A stretch of 52,315 nucleotides of DNA from a bacterium (GCA_029218465.1 JAQXRJ010000069.1:1-52315), one strand, 5' to 3'. Shown: positions 1-10,645, counted from the stretch's first letter. Numbers and translations: made by a program. Notes: a model not told the origin generated them from the letters alone.

Positions 1-34
1 TTAAAGTATGTGGATAATGTGATATACTTGTCAT
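1..34 (-). CDS. Possible 5' end of a minus-strand CDS running off the window (MTSISHYPHTL...)
   Basis: ATG at 34 on minus strand, preceded by AAAGGACTTATCGCT (SD-like AAAGGA); open to window edge. Only 11 codons visible. Confidence 0.3.
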   Translation of the reverse strand, partial: MTSISHYPHTL

Positions 35-215
35 AGCGATAAGTCCTTTCTAATTAAAATGTTTTGTTGATAATTACATTTTACTAGACTTATTGCTTTT
101 TTACTATATATAAATGTCTCACATCAATTGTAACACTACAAAAAATAATAAAATAACTAAATAAGTTATGTTTAAAATTATTTAAAATTAGTGTATAATA
201 ATAATTGGTGATCAT

Positions 216-1652
216 ATGAAGAAGTTTTTTAAATTATCAAAAAAGCAAACTATTATTATATCATCTGTTATAGGAATATTTGTTTTATTAGGATTTTTTT
301 CTTTATTATTTGTACCAAGGATAAATTTAAAAGGTGACAAATACGTTAAAATAAAATTAGATTCAAGTTATAAAGAACAAGGAACAAGTGCAACTATATT
401 AGGTAATGATATATCAAAAAATATAAAAGTAAAAGGCAGCGTTGATGTATCTAAACCTGGAAAATATACTATTGAGTACTCTGTTAAAGAAGGATTATTT
501 ACTTATTCTGTCAAAAGAATTGTCGAAGTAGTAGATGATGAGTATCCTATTATTGAATTAAATGGAGAAAAAAAAGTTTATACATGTCCTAATAATAAAT
601 ATGAAGAGGAAGGCTACTCTGCGATTGATAATTATGATGGAGATATTACAAAACTAGTAATTGTTGATAATAAAGATAATTTAATTTCATACACAGTATC
701 AGATAGTAGTAATAATACAACAATAGAGACAAGAGAAATAATAAAAGAAGATAAAGAAAGCCCAACAATAACATTAATTGGGTCATCCATAAAATATATT
801 GCGATTAATTCAAAATATACAGATCAGGGGGTAAGTGCAAAAGATAATTGTGATGGAGATTTGAATGATAAGGTGATTAAAACTGGTAGTGTTGATACAA
901 GTAAGAAAGGTACTTATAAAATAAAATATGAAGTAAGTGATTCATCAGGAAATAAGGCAAGTACAGAAAGAACTGTTGTTGTATATGAAAATGCAACAAA
1001 AATAAACGGTGTTAATAAAACAGGTACTATATATTTAACATTTGATGATGGACCCAGTTCTTCAATAACGCCTAATATATTAAAAATATTAAAAGAAAAA
1101 AATGTTAAAGCGACGTTCTTTGTAATTAATTGCTCAAATAATTTGAACTATTTAATCAAACAAGAGTATGAAGAAGGTCATACAGTAGCACTCCATAGCT
1201 ATACACATAATTACAAAACAGTATATTCTTCATCTGATGCATTTTTTAAGGACTTGCAAAAAATATCTGATAAAGTAAAAAATATTACTGGAGAAGAAGT
1301 TAAAATAATTAGATTTCCAGGAGGTGGATCTAATACAATTAGTAGAAGATATTCAAAAGGTATAATGACATATTTAACTAATGAAGTTATAAATAGAGGA
1401 TATCATTATTTTGACTGGAATGTATCTAGCGGTGATGCAGGAGGAGCTAATACAAAATCAGAAGTTTATAAGAATGTTATAAAAGGACTTAAATTTAATA
1501 GAGCAAATATAGTATTGATGCATGATTTTGAAAATAATTATAAGACATTAAATGCTTTAAGTGATATAATTGATTATGGTCTTTCAAATGGATATACATT
1601 TGAAGCAATTGATATGACTACACCACTTGTAAGACATGCTGTGAATAATTAA
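216..1652 (+). CDS. Secreted/membrane-anchored polysaccharide deacetylase (NodB homology domain) with two Ig-like DUF5011-type repeats
   Basis: N-terminal TM; repeats 'YKEQGTSATILGND' and 'YTDQGVSAKDNCDGDL'; NodB motifs 'TIYLTFDDGPSSSITPNIL', 'ALHSYTH', 'RFPGGGSN'. Confidence 0.9.
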   Translation: MKKFFKLSKKQTIIISSVIGIFVLLGFFSLLFVPRINLKGDKYVKIKLDSSYKEQGTSATILGNDISKNIKVKGSVDVSKPGKYTIEYSVKEGLFTYSVKRIVEVVDDEYPIIELNGEKKVYTCPNNKYEEEGYSAIDNYDGDITKLVIVDNKDNLISYTVSDSSNNTTIETREIIKEDKESPTITLIGSSIKYIAINSKYTDQGVSAKDNCDGDLNDKVIKTGSVDTSKKGTYKIKYEVSDSSGNKASTERTVVVYENATKINGVNKTGTIYLTFDDGPSSSITPNILKILKEKNVKATFFVINCSNNLNYLIKQEYEEGHTVALHSYTHNYKTVYSSSDAFFKDLQKISDKVKNITGEEVKIIRFPGGGSNTISRRYSKGIMTYLTNEVINRGYHYFDWNVSSGDAGGANTKSEVYKNVIKGLKFNRANIVLMHDFENNYKTLNALSDIIDYGLSNGYTFEAIDMTTPLVRHAVNN

Positions 1653-1662
1653 GGAGAAGTAT

Positions 1663-3105
1663 ATGAAAGAAAAAAAATGGGCTTTAGTATTATTTATAAT
1701 GGTTTTTATGTTTCCTGTATATATTTATGCTGCACCTAAAGTAGTTATAAATGGAAACGATGCAATATCATCTAATGAAACTGTTGATTTTACTGTTTCT
1801 ATGAAATCAGATGATGAGAAAGATATGGTAAAATTTGAATCAACTTTAAAATATGATAGTGAGATTCTTGAACTTACAAGTATAATAAAAGATGATAAAT
1901 GGAGTGGAAGTAACTCAACTAAAAGTACAGGAAATAATTTGATTGTATTAACAAATTCTGGAGTTACGGGACAAACTAATGTTGTAATTTTTAGGTTTAA
2001 AGTAAAAAACTCAAATAAGAGTTTTACTACTATTTCTTTGGAGGATATAAAAGTAACTGTAAAATCAAATGAAGTTGAAGAGCCAATCGATACAGCTGAG
2101 AGTATAGAAACGGTTTCAAATATAAGAAAAGACATTAATATAAAATCAGATGATAATACTATAAAAAGTATTAAAATAAACAGCAAAGAACTAAATGGAT
2201 TCATATCATCTGTTTATAATTACACAATAGAAGTTGACTCATTAATTGATAATATAAAAATAGATGCTATACTAAATGATCCAAATACATCTAAGTTTGA
2301 TGATGAATATGGTCCTAGAACAGAAAATCTAGAATATGGAAGTAATAAGATATTATTAAAAACAATAAGTGAGTCAGGTAAATCCGCAACATATACAATT
2401 AATATAATCAGAAAAGATGATAGAGTTGCAAACACAGATTTAAAAAACATTATTATAAATGGAGGTCAAATTAAGATTAATTTTGACAAAAGTGTTTTAT
2501 CATACACAGTTAAAACGTTTAAATTAGAAACTATAGAAATATCGGCTGATGCAGATGACTCAACGTCAAAAGTTAGTATTGATGCCCCAAAAAAATTAAT
2601 AATAGGAGACAATAAAGTAAAGATAACTGTTACTGCAGTGACGGGAGATACTAAAGAGTATAATTTATTAATAGTTAATACTGAGGTTGCAACTGATACA
2701 AGACTTAAAAACTTGTCTGTTAAAGGTATTAATATTGGTTTTAATAGTGATAAATATAAGTATATTGTAAGATATGATAAAAAATATAAGGAAGGCTTAA
2801 CAATATATCAAACAACATTATCAAATGATACAGAAGTAGAAATATTAGGAAATACTAACCTAAAGGCAGGGGATACAGTTAAAATTGTTGTAAATGCATT
2901 AGATGGTAGTAGTATAAGCGAATATTATATTTATTTAGAAAAAGATACAAGAATTAATTTCTTTTTAATATTAGATATAGTTGTTGGATTAGTATTAATA
3001 GTATTAATAATTATACAAGTTAAGAAAAGAAAAAAAATTAAAGAAAAAAAAATAGAAGAGCAAAAAGAAGAAGAATTGGAAAAAACAAAAGAAATGAAAT
3101 TGTAG
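1663..3105 (+). CDS. Membrane-anchored cohesin-like / cadherin-like beta-sandwich protein
   Basis: Signal peptide; cohesin-like N-terminus ('VDFTVSMKSDDEKDMVKFESTLKYDSEILELTSI...GQTNVVIFRFKVK'); repeated 'L+nl.I.g..i.F....YTV' cadherin-like domains; C-terminal TM and K/E-rich tail. Confidence 0.75.
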   Translation: MKEKKWALVLFIMVFMFPVYIYAAPKVVINGNDAISSNETVDFTVSMKSDDEKDMVKFESTLKYDSEILELTSIIKDDKWSGSNSTKSTGNNLIVLTNSGVTGQTNVVIFRFKVKNSNKSFTTISLEDIKVTVKSNEVEEPIDTAESIETVSNIRKDINIKSDDNTIKSIKINSKELNGFISSVYNYTIEVDSLIDNIKIDAILNDPNTSKFDDEYGPRTENLEYGSNKILLKTISESGKSATYTINIIRKDDRVANTDLKNIIINGGQIKINFDKSVLSYTVKTFKLETIEISADADDSTSKVSIDAPKKLIIGDNKVKITVTAVTGDTKEYNLLIVNTEVATDTRLKNLSVKGINIGFNSDKYKYIVRYDKKYKEGLTIYQTTLSNDTEVEILGNTNLKAGDTVKIVVNALDGSSISEYYIYLEKDTRINFFLILDIVVGLVLIVLIIIQVKKRKKIKEKKIEEQKEEELEKTKEMKL

Positions 3106-3112
3106 GAGACTT

Positions 3113-3628
3113 ATGAATAAATTCATACCAAATGATTATAAAAAAAATATTTTTGATATTAATTATGAGCAACTAAAAAAAAATAATATTAAATGCTTAG
3201 TATTTGATTTGGATAATACTATTGGTCTAATAGATGAAATGATTATCTCAGAAAATTCGCTTAATCTTCTAAATAAGCTTAAAAATGATTTTATAGTTGT
3301 TATAATATCAAATAATACATCAAAAAGAATTTCTAAATTTTGCAGCGAAGATATAGAATATGTAACTTTTGCAATGAAACCTTTACCTAAAGGGTTTAAT
3401 AAAATAAAGAAAAAATATAATTTAAAAAACAATGAAATGTGTATAATAGGAGATCAACTAATGACAGATATAATAGGTGCGAATATGTTTGGTGCTTATT
3501 CTATTCTTGTTGATCCATTAGGAGAAAAGGATTTAAAAATAACCGCAATAAATAGATATATAGAAAATAAAATAATAAAAAAATTATCTAAGAAAAACAT
3601 CTTAGAGAGAGGTAAATATTATGAATAA
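3113..3628 (+). CDS. yqeG: YqeG family HAD IIIA-type phosphatase
   Basis: HAD motif 'LVFDLDNTIG', 'IISNNTSKR', 'GDQLMTDIIGAN'; directly followed by yqeH. Confidence 0.9.
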   Translation: MNKFIPNDYKKNIFDINYEQLKKNNIKCLVFDLDNTIGLIDEMIISENSLNLLNKLKNDFIVVIISNNTSKRISKFCSEDIEYVTFAMKPLPKGFNKIKKKYNLKNNEMCIIGDQLMTDIIGANMFGAYSILVDPLGEKDLKITAINRYIENKIIKKLSKKNILERGKYYE

Positions 3629-4628
3629 CGATAAATATTGCATTGGTTGTGGTATTAAACTTCAAGATGAAAATGTAACTGAAGAAGGATATACTACTAC
3701 CTTAGAAAATGATATTTGCAGTAGATGCTTTAGAATGAAAAATTATGGAGAATATCAAATAATAACTAAATCAAATAATGAATTTATTGATATATTAAAA
3801 AGTGTTAATGATACTAAGGATTTAGTAATATATATTATAGATTTATTAAATATTAGTAAAGATATAAACTTAATAAGACAATATTTTGATAATAATGTAT
3901 TATTGGTTCTTAATAAAAGAGATATATTACCAAAAAGCATAAAAGATGAAAAGTTAAAAGAATATTTTGTAAATCTTAAATTAGATTATCAAGATATATG
4001 TATAATAAGTACAAGAAAAAATTATAATATTGATGAATTATTGTTTAAAATAAAAAAATATAAAACAAGCAAAAATGTATATGTAGTGGGTCATACAAAT
4101 GTTGGCAAAAGTACTTTAATAAATACTTTAATGAAGAATTATTCTGAATTTGAAAGTAATTTAACAATAAGTCCATTACCATCCACTACACTAAATAAGG
4201 TAACTATTAGACTCAGTGAAGATTTATATCTAATAGATACTCCAGGACTTGTAGATCGCGGGAATATACTCAACTATGTTGATTCAAATTTGGTGAAAAA
4301 AATATCAGCGAAAAAAGAAATTAAACCTAAAACTTATCAATTAAAAAAGGGAGAATGTATAATAATTAATGACTTAGTAAGAATTGATTATGTAGATGGG
4401 GATAAAAATAGTTTTACTGTATTTATATCAAACGATTTAAAAATAAAAAAATATAATATGAATAAACATGAAGAATTGAAAGACTTATATAAACATGAAC
4501 TTGAAGTAGGATATCATAAAGATTTAGTAATTAATGGTTTAGGATTCATCAAAATAGTTGATAAAGCTAATATTAATGTATATATTAATAAGGACATAGA
4601 GATTTTTATAAGAGAATCTTTAATATAG
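3621..4628 (+). CDS. yqeH: Ribosome biogenesis GTPase YqeH
   Basis: Zn-finger 'CIGCGIKLQ...CSRCFRMKNY'; circularly permuted GTPase motifs 'NKRD', 'GHTNVGKSTLIN', 'DTPGL'. Confidence 0.93.
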   Translation: MNNDKYCIGCGIKLQDENVTEEGYTTTLENDICSRCFRMKNYGEYQIITKSNNEFIDILKSVNDTKDLVIYIIDLLNISKDINLIRQYFDNNVLLVLNKRDILPKSIKDEKLKEYFVNLKLDYQDICIISTRKNYNIDELLFKIKKYKTSKNVYVVGHTNVGKSTLINTLMKNYSEFESNLTISPLPSTTLNKVTIRLSEDLYLIDTPGLVDRGNILNYVDSNLVKKISAKKEIKPKTYQLKKGECIIINDLVRIDYVDGDKNSFTVFISNDLKIKKYNMNKHEELKDLYKHELEVGYHKDLVINGLGFIKIVDKANINVYINKDIEIFIRESLI

Positions 4629-4632
4629 AATT

Positions 4633-5244
4633 ATGAAGAAATATAAAAAACAAATATTATCAATTATATTAATAATATTATTTCAAACAATTACATATTT
4701 TTTTGTAAAATTTTCTCCAATAAAAGTAAATATAATTGGAAGTAGTATTAATGATAAAATACCATTTATATCCTATTTTATATATCCATATATTTCTTGG
4801 TATTTAATGTTGTTTTTAATTCCATTTATTTTAAGTATAAGAGATGATAAAAAGTTTAATATATATTTAAAAACTACTTTTGTTTGTATTTGCGTCGCCA
4901 CTATCATATATTTTTTATATCCAACTGCAATTATTAGAGATGGTATAGAAACACATACGTTTACAGACAAAATTGTAAATGTGATATATCTTTTAGATAC
5001 TCCGAATGTAAATTGCTTTCCCAGTATGCATTGTATAATATCTTTTATATTTATATTTGTAACAATTAGAAATGGAAATTTGTCTAGGAGTTTTAGGGTA
5101 ATTACTTTTTTTTGGTCATTACTAGTAATATTATCAACTATGTTTGTAAAACAACATATAATACTAGATGTTGTATCAGCCTTTGTTTTGTCGTTTGCAG
5201 TATACATGATTATAAACTTTAAATGTAAAAAATGTAATTTCTGA
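4633..5244 (+). CDS. PAP2 family phosphatase (membrane)
   Basis: Multi-TM protein with 'CFPSMH' and 'KQHIILD' motifs. Confidence 0.75.
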   Translation: MKKYKKQILSIILIILFQTITYFFVKFSPIKVNIIGSSINDKIPFISYFIYPYISWYLMLFLIPFILSIRDDKKFNIYLKTTFVCICVATIIYFLYPTAIIRDGIETHTFTDKIVNVIYLLDTPNVNCFPSMHCIISFIFIFVTIRNGNLSRSFRVITFFWSLLVILSTMFVKQHIILDVVSAFVLSFAVYMIINFKCKKCNF

Positions 5245-5261
5245 TATATATTTAATTATAA

Positions 5262-5789
5262 CTATTTATTTATACCATAACTATTATTAGTTGGATCTAA
5301 AAAGAAATCATTTATTGGTGGCTTATAAGTTAGATAAGTTGTTATTACATAAATTATAAATATTATTATGAGACCTATTGTGTTAAGTACATTAGAGTCT
5401 TTTTTGAATTGAATAAAATAGTTTAATATTTGACTTATTGAAATTGTAACAAAATAAATTGATAGGGTTAATAATAGGTTTTCACCAAATACTTTATATA
5501 TAGGATAGAACACAACTGTGAAGAATAGTATTTGAAATATGATAGTTATTATTTCTTTAAATATAAAATTATTTTCAGTTAAATTATTTTTCTTATATAA
5601 AAAGTATTTAAATATAATCCATATAATATAAGATGTAATTATCATTTTTAAGTGTTCAAATATACTTTCAGAAACAGGTGAAATTATAATAGTTATAAAG
5701 CTGGGGAACCAGTCATATAAATCATGTATAACGAATCCAATTATAAATATAAATATTATTCCAAAAATATTTATTATTTTTTTGCTCAA
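5262..5789 (-). CDS. DUF6512-like membrane protein
   Basis: Multi-TM; 'IGFVIHDLYDWF...ISPVSESIFEHLKMI' resembles the DUF6512 signature as I recall it; not searched. Confidence 0.6.
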   Translation of the reverse strand: MSKKIINIFGIIFIFIIGFVIHDLYDWFPSFITIIISPVSESIFEHLKMIITSYIIWIIFKYFLYKKNNLTENNFIFKEIITIIFQILFFTVVFYPIYKVFGENLLLTLSIYFVTISISQILNYFIQFKKDSNVLNTIGLIIIFIIYVITTYLTYKPPINDFFLDPTNNSYGINK

Positions 5790-6039
5790 ATTAAATCACC
5801 AATACTATTATGTGTAATATAATCTAGAATATTACTATATATTTTATAGAATAAAGTATTATTTTTATTTATTCAACATAGCTTTAAATTTAGTATAAAT
5901 TAAAGCATTAATTCTATCGATAAGTGATTACTATACTTGAATTACATATTATATTTAATTAATTAAATTTATAAAAAATATAAATCAAATCTTTATGTTT
6001 AAGTTTATACGTGTTATACTTATATCAAGTAGGTGAAAT

Positions 6040-6762
6040 ATGAGAATTACTATTAAAGATATTGACATAAATTACATACAATATGGTAGTGGAGATGATA
6101 TAGTTTTACTTCATGGATGGGGACAAAATATAGAAATGATGATGCCACTAGCAAAAAAGTTTGATAAAAAATATAGAATAACCATACTTGATTTCCCTGG
6201 CTTTGGAAAAAGCAGTGAGCCAAAAACGGCTTTAACGGTGTACAATTATTGCGATATTCTAGAAGAACTATTAAATAAAATTGATGTTAAAAATCCAATT
6301 ATAATAGGACACTCTTTTGGTGGTAGAATTGGAATAATTTATGCATCAAGGAATGTCACAAACAAACTTGTTTTGTTTGGTAGTCCATGTATAAAGAAAA
6401 AGACTAGACCATCTTTTAAATTACAAGTATTAAGAAAATTAAAAAAAGTTCCTATTTTAAATAAACTTGAACCAATAATAAAAAAACATATTGGCTCAAG
6501 AGATTATAAAAATGCTAGTGAAATAATGAGAAAAATTCTTGTTAATGTAGTAAATGAGGATTTAAGTAATTGCGCTAAGAAAATAGATTGTCCAACACTA
6601 ATGATGTGGGGAGACAAAGATACAGAAGCTCCACTTGAAGATGCAAGACAATTAGAAAAAATTATTAAAGATTGTGGATTAATAGTCTTTCCAAATTCAA
6701 CACATTATGCTTATTTAGAAAATATTAATCAAGTGGAAAAAATTCTAAAAAAATTCTTTTAG
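6040..6762 (+). CDS. Alpha/beta hydrolase
   Basis: 'VLLHGWGQN', nucleophile elbow 'GHSFGGR', 'MMWGDKDTEAP', terminal 'STHYAYLE'. Confidence 0.9.
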   Translation: MRITIKDIDINYIQYGSGDDIVLLHGWGQNIEMMMPLAKKFDKKYRITILDFPGFGKSSEPKTALTVYNYCDILEELLNKIDVKNPIIIGHSFGGRIGIIYASRNVTNKLVLFGSPCIKKKTRPSFKLQVLRKLKKVPILNKLEPIIKKHIGSRDYKNASEIMRKILVNVVNEDLSNCAKKIDCPTLMMWGDKDTEAPLEDARQLEKIIKDCGLIVFPNSTHYAYLENINQVEKILKKFF

Positions 6763-6771
6763 GAGGTAAGT

Positions 6772-8358
6772 ATGCTATACTATTTTGTTTACTTTTTGAT
6801 GTATTCATATACTATTAAAACATCTATTAGGGCATTACATATGTTGCAGCAAAATCTGTATAATGAAAATAATAGATACATAAAATGGATAAATAATAAT
6901 AAGAAAACAACTATTATTAACTATTCAATAATAAGCATATTTCTTTCTATATTAATGATTTTTTGTAACAAAGACTTTATAAATAATACTATATTATTGT
7001 TTATTATGATTGTATATGTTTTAAGCTATTTTATTGAAAAAAAAATATCATCTAATAATCAAAATAAAACGCCACTTGTATACACATCGAGAGTAAAAAG
7101 ATTAATTATTACATTAAGTATTATATATTTAACACCATTCATATTATTTATTGTATTTAATAACAATATTATATTTTTAATATCTATAATATTATCTAGT
7201 AATGTTTTTATAACAACCTATATTGGACTTATAATAAACATTCCTATTGAAAAAATGGTATATAAACACTTCGAAAAAAGTGCAAAAGAAAAATTAAGAG
7301 AAATGAAAAATCTTAAGGTTATTGGAATAACTGGAAGCTATGGTAAAACAAGTAGTAAAAATATTTTAAATGATATATTAAGCGTTAAATTTAATACATT
7401 AAAAACTCCAAAGAATTTAAATACATTCTATGGACTTATGATAACAATAAATAATCATTTATCTAAATTTGATGAAATATTTATTGCTGAGATGGGGGCA
7501 TATGTTAAAGGAGAAATTAATGGATTATGTGATTTAGTTAATCCACAGTATGGTATTGTTACTAAAATAGGAACTGCACATTTAGAATCATTTGGAAGTG
7601 AGAAAAATATTCAAGAAGCTAAGATGGAACTTATTGAACATTTACCAAGAAATGGTATCGGAATTCTTAATGGAGATGATGAAAAACAAGTCTCATATAA
7701 ACTTAAAAATAAATGCAAAATTATATGGATAGGAATAGAAAATGAGAATGTAGATGTTAGGGCAATTAATATTAAGGCAAAAGGTTTAATAAATACATTT
7801 GATGTAATGTTTAAGGGAGATAAAAAAAAGTATCATTTTGAAACGAAATTATTAGGAAATCATAATATTTATAATATTTTATCATCCATTGCTTTAGGAT
7901 ATGAGCTTGGAATATCAATAAAGGATTTACAAAAGGCAGTTCAAAAAGTTAAACAAATTGAACATAGACTAGAGTTAAAAAAAGTAGGTAATTTTTATCA
8001 AATAGACGATGCGTATAATTCTAATCCTATTGGTGCAAAAAGTGCTTTAGATGTTTTATCAAATATGGATGGATATAAAGTAGTAGTAACGCCAGGCATG
8101 ATTGAGTTGGGAAAAAAAGAATATGATCTTAATAAAGAATTTGGTATTCAAATAAGCAAAGTTGCAGATTTTGTGATACTGATAGGAAAAAAACAAACTA
8201 AACCTATATATGATGGTTTAATTAGCATGAATTATTCTAAAGATAAGATAAAAATATTAAATGATGTTAGGGATTCTTATACATTTATTAATAAATTAAA
8301 TAAAAAAGAAATATATGCATTATATGAAAATGATTTACCAGATACATATAATGAGTAG
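6772..8358 (+). CDS. MurF-like Mur ligase with N-terminal transmembrane region
   Basis: C-terminal two-thirds has Mur ligase motifs 'GITGSYGKTSSKN', 'IAEMGAYVKGEI', 'GILNGDDE', 'QIDDAYNSNPIGAKSALDVL', 'TPGMIELG'; first ~190 aa are hydrophobic helices. Confidence 0.85.
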   Translation: MLYYFVYFLMYSYTIKTSIRALHMLQQNLYNENNRYIKWINNNKKTTIINYSIISIFLSILMIFCNKDFINNTILLFIMIVYVLSYFIEKKISSNNQNKTPLVYTSRVKRLIITLSIIYLTPFILFIVFNNNIIFLISIILSSNVFITTYIGLIINIPIEKMVYKHFEKSAKEKLREMKNLKVIGITGSYGKTSSKNILNDILSVKFNTLKTPKNLNTFYGLMITINNHLSKFDEIFIAEMGAYVKGEINGLCDLVNPQYGIVTKIGTAHLESFGSEKNIQEAKMELIEHLPRNGIGILNGDDEKQVSYKLKNKCKIIWIGIENENVDVRAINIKAKGLINTFDVMFKGDKKKYHFETKLLGNHNIYNILSSIALGYELGISIKDLQKAVQKVKQIEHRLELKKVGNFYQIDDAYNSNPIGAKSALDVLSNMDGYKVVVTPGMIELGKKEYDLNKEFGIQISKVADFVILIGKKQTKPIYDGLISMNYSKDKIKILNDVRDSYTFINKLNKKEIYALYENDLPDTYNE

Positions 8359-8367
8359 GAGGATTTT

Positions 8368-9543
8368 ATGATAAAATTAGGAGTTATTTTCGGTGGAGAA
8401 AGTGTTGAACACGAAGTAAGCATTATTTCAGCTGTTCAAGCAATGAATAAGATGGATAATGAAAAGTATGAAGTTATTCCAATTTATATTTCAAAAGAAA
8501 AAGATTGGTATACAGGAGATGCATTAAAAGATATTGAAACCTATAGTGATATGTCTTTACTTAAAAGATATTGTAAAAAAGTTGTATTACTAAGAAGAAA
8601 AGGCAGATTTATATTGCAAAATCAAGGATTCTTTAAAAGAGAAATTAATGAACTTGATCTTGCATTTCCAATAGTACACGGTACAAGTGTAGAAGACGGT
8701 ACATTACAAGGGTACTTAAAAACGATAGGTATACCTTTTGTAGGAAGTGATGTTCTTGCAAGTGCAATATCACAAGATAAAATAGTTCAAAAACAGGTAT
8801 TTGCATCAGTGGATTTACCTATGACAGATTATATTTGGTTTTATGATACTGAATATATTGATAATAGTGATGAGATTTTGAAGAAAGCAAAAAAAATAGG
8901 ATATCCGGTTATTGTTAAGCCAGCAAGCCTTGGAAGTAGTGTTGGTATTAAATCAGCACATAATGAAGAAGAACTTATTAAAGCTATTGATGAAGCAATT
9001 ACTTATGATAATAAAATAATTGTAGAAGAAATGGTAGAAAATTTAACTGAAGTTAATATTAGTGTATTAGGAAGCTATGATGATCAAGAATTATCAGTTA
9101 TAGAGGAAGTAATGAGTGATAATGATTTACTTACATTTGAAGACAAATATTTGGGAGAATCAAAAAAGAGTGGACCTTCCAAAGGCATGGCGTCTGCATC
9201 ACGTAAAATACCAGCTGACTTAACAGAAAAGCAAACTAAACAGGTAAGAGAAATTGCAATAAGTGCATTCAAAGCATTAGGATCTTGTGGTAATGTAAGA
9301 ATTGATTTCCTTATAAATAAAAAAACTAAAAAGATTTATATAAACGAAATAAACTCTTGTCCTGGTTCTCTTGCATTTTACTTATGGGAACCACTTAATA
9401 TTGATTATACTGAACTTCTTGATAGAATGATTAATATTGCTATAAAAGAATATAGGAAGAAAAAAACAAAAATATATTCATTTGAAAGTAATATATTAGA
9501 AGGATTTAGTGGAGCGAAAGGGTTAAAAGGTCTTAAAAAATAG
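8368..9543 (+). CDS. ddl: D-alanine--D-alanine ligase
   Basis: 'GGESVEHEVSIISA', 'VHGTSVEDGTLQGYL', 'VKPASLGSSVGIKSA', 'RIDFLINKKTKKIYINEINSCPGS'. Confidence 0.95.
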   Translation: MIKLGVIFGGESVEHEVSIISAVQAMNKMDNEKYEVIPIYISKEKDWYTGDALKDIETYSDMSLLKRYCKKVVLLRRKGRFILQNQGFFKREINELDLAFPIVHGTSVEDGTLQGYLKTIGIPFVGSDVLASAISQDKIVQKQVFASVDLPMTDYIWFYDTEYIDNSDEILKKAKKIGYPVIVKPASLGSSVGIKSAHNEEELIKAIDEAITYDNKIIVEEMVENLTEVNISVLGSYDDQELSVIEEVMSDNDLLTFEDKYLGESKKSGPSKGMASASRKIPADLTEKQTKQVREIAISAFKALGSCGNVRIDFLINKKTKKIYINEINSCPGSLAFYLWEPLNIDYTELLDRMINIAIKEYRKKKTKIYSFESNILEGFSGAKGLKGLKK

Positions 9544-9559
9544 AAAGAGGGAAAATACT

Positions 9560-10645
9560 TTGAATAAAGGTGTATTAGAAGATATTTTTATAAGTCAAGA
9601 ATTAAGATATTATGATATAACTAATATCTTCTTTGATGCACCAATAAATGATTTTCAAATCAATAATTTAAAGAATATTTTATTTTCTATTAATAATATT
9701 ACGCAAATATATTTTAGAGAAAACATCGATATAAAATCTATAGAAATTGTAAAATATTTATTGGAGATATCACCCACAATGAATGATAAAAATGTAGAAA
9801 AATATATATTAAACCCTTCAAAATTAGAATTGGATCTATTACTTAATTTAAATTTAGAAAATGAACAAACATGGTATATATCATTTGAGTATGAAAATAA
9901 TAGAGCTCAATTAATTAGTTTTAGTGAATATAAAATTATAAATAATGAACTAAATTGTATTATAACTAAACTTAAATTGAGCAATTTGTCACAAATAGAA
10001 AAGATATTAAAAATATATGATTATTGTAAATTAATAGAATTAAAAGATGAATATAATGACAATCTATCCACTTCATTGAAATTTAACATATCAAACAAAG
10101 AAGGATTAGTATGCATATTTCAATTATTACTAAAAAAGATAAATATTAAATCATTTATAGGGAATACTATAAATGATAATGAAAAAAATAAAACCGTTAT
10201 AATTGATGTAGATGATGATAAGTACAATATTAATGGAATATATTTATTTGATATATTGAATGATTACTTATATAAAGGTGATGTACCAGATAATATAAGA
10301 ACAATTAACTATAATTATTTTTGCATAAAATTAAATTATTATTCTAATACTATATTTCAAGATAGGTTAAGTGGTATTTTATATTACTTATCGCATGATT
10401 TGAATTATGATCTAGAAAAAATATATAATATTCCAAAAGATAGTATTAAATCTTTAGAAGAATCATTTGAATTAAATTATATTGATATTCATGATAGAAT
10501 AATAAAAACAACAGAAATAAGTGAAAATACAATGATTTCAATTATAACAAATGATTCTGAATTAGGGAAAATGATAAAAGACAATTACTTATCAAGAAAA
10601 GATAAACTTCATAAATATAATATATTAAAATTAAAAAATACTTAA
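9560..10645 (+). CDS. Hypothetical protein, possibly a degenerate transglutaminase-like domain (TTG start)
   Basis: Long ORF with SD 'agaggg'; central 'NKEGLVCIFQLLLKKINIKSFIG...NKTVIIDVDDDKYNINGIYLFD' loosely resembles the Cys region of transglutaminase-like folds. Confidence 0.6.
   Translation: MNKGVLEDIFISQELRYYDITNIFFDAPINDFQINNLKNILFSINNITQIYFRENIDIKSIEIVKYLLEISPTMNDKNVEKYILNPSKLELDLLLNLNLENEQTWYISFEYENNRAQLISFSEYKIINNELNCIITKLKLSNLSQIEKILKIYDYCKLIELKDEYNDNLSTSLKFNISNKEGLVCIFQLLLKKINIKSFIGNTINDNEKNKTVIIDVDDDKYNINGIYLFDILNDYLYKGDVPDNIRTINYNYFCIKLNYYSNTIFQDRLSGILYYLSHDLNYDLEKIYNIPKDSIKSLEESFELNYIDIHDRIIKTTEISENTMISIITNDSELGKMIKDNYLSRKDKLHKYNILKLKNT

Noticed and set aside
1725-2204. 159-aa minus-strand ORF
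   Set aside because: Antisense to the well-supported cohesin-like gene; Ser/Phe/Ile composition is typical of shadow ORFs.
4773-5207. 144-aa minus-strand ORF opposite the PAP2 gene
   Set aside because: No recognisable motif and no SD; PAP2 motifs on the plus strand are convincing.
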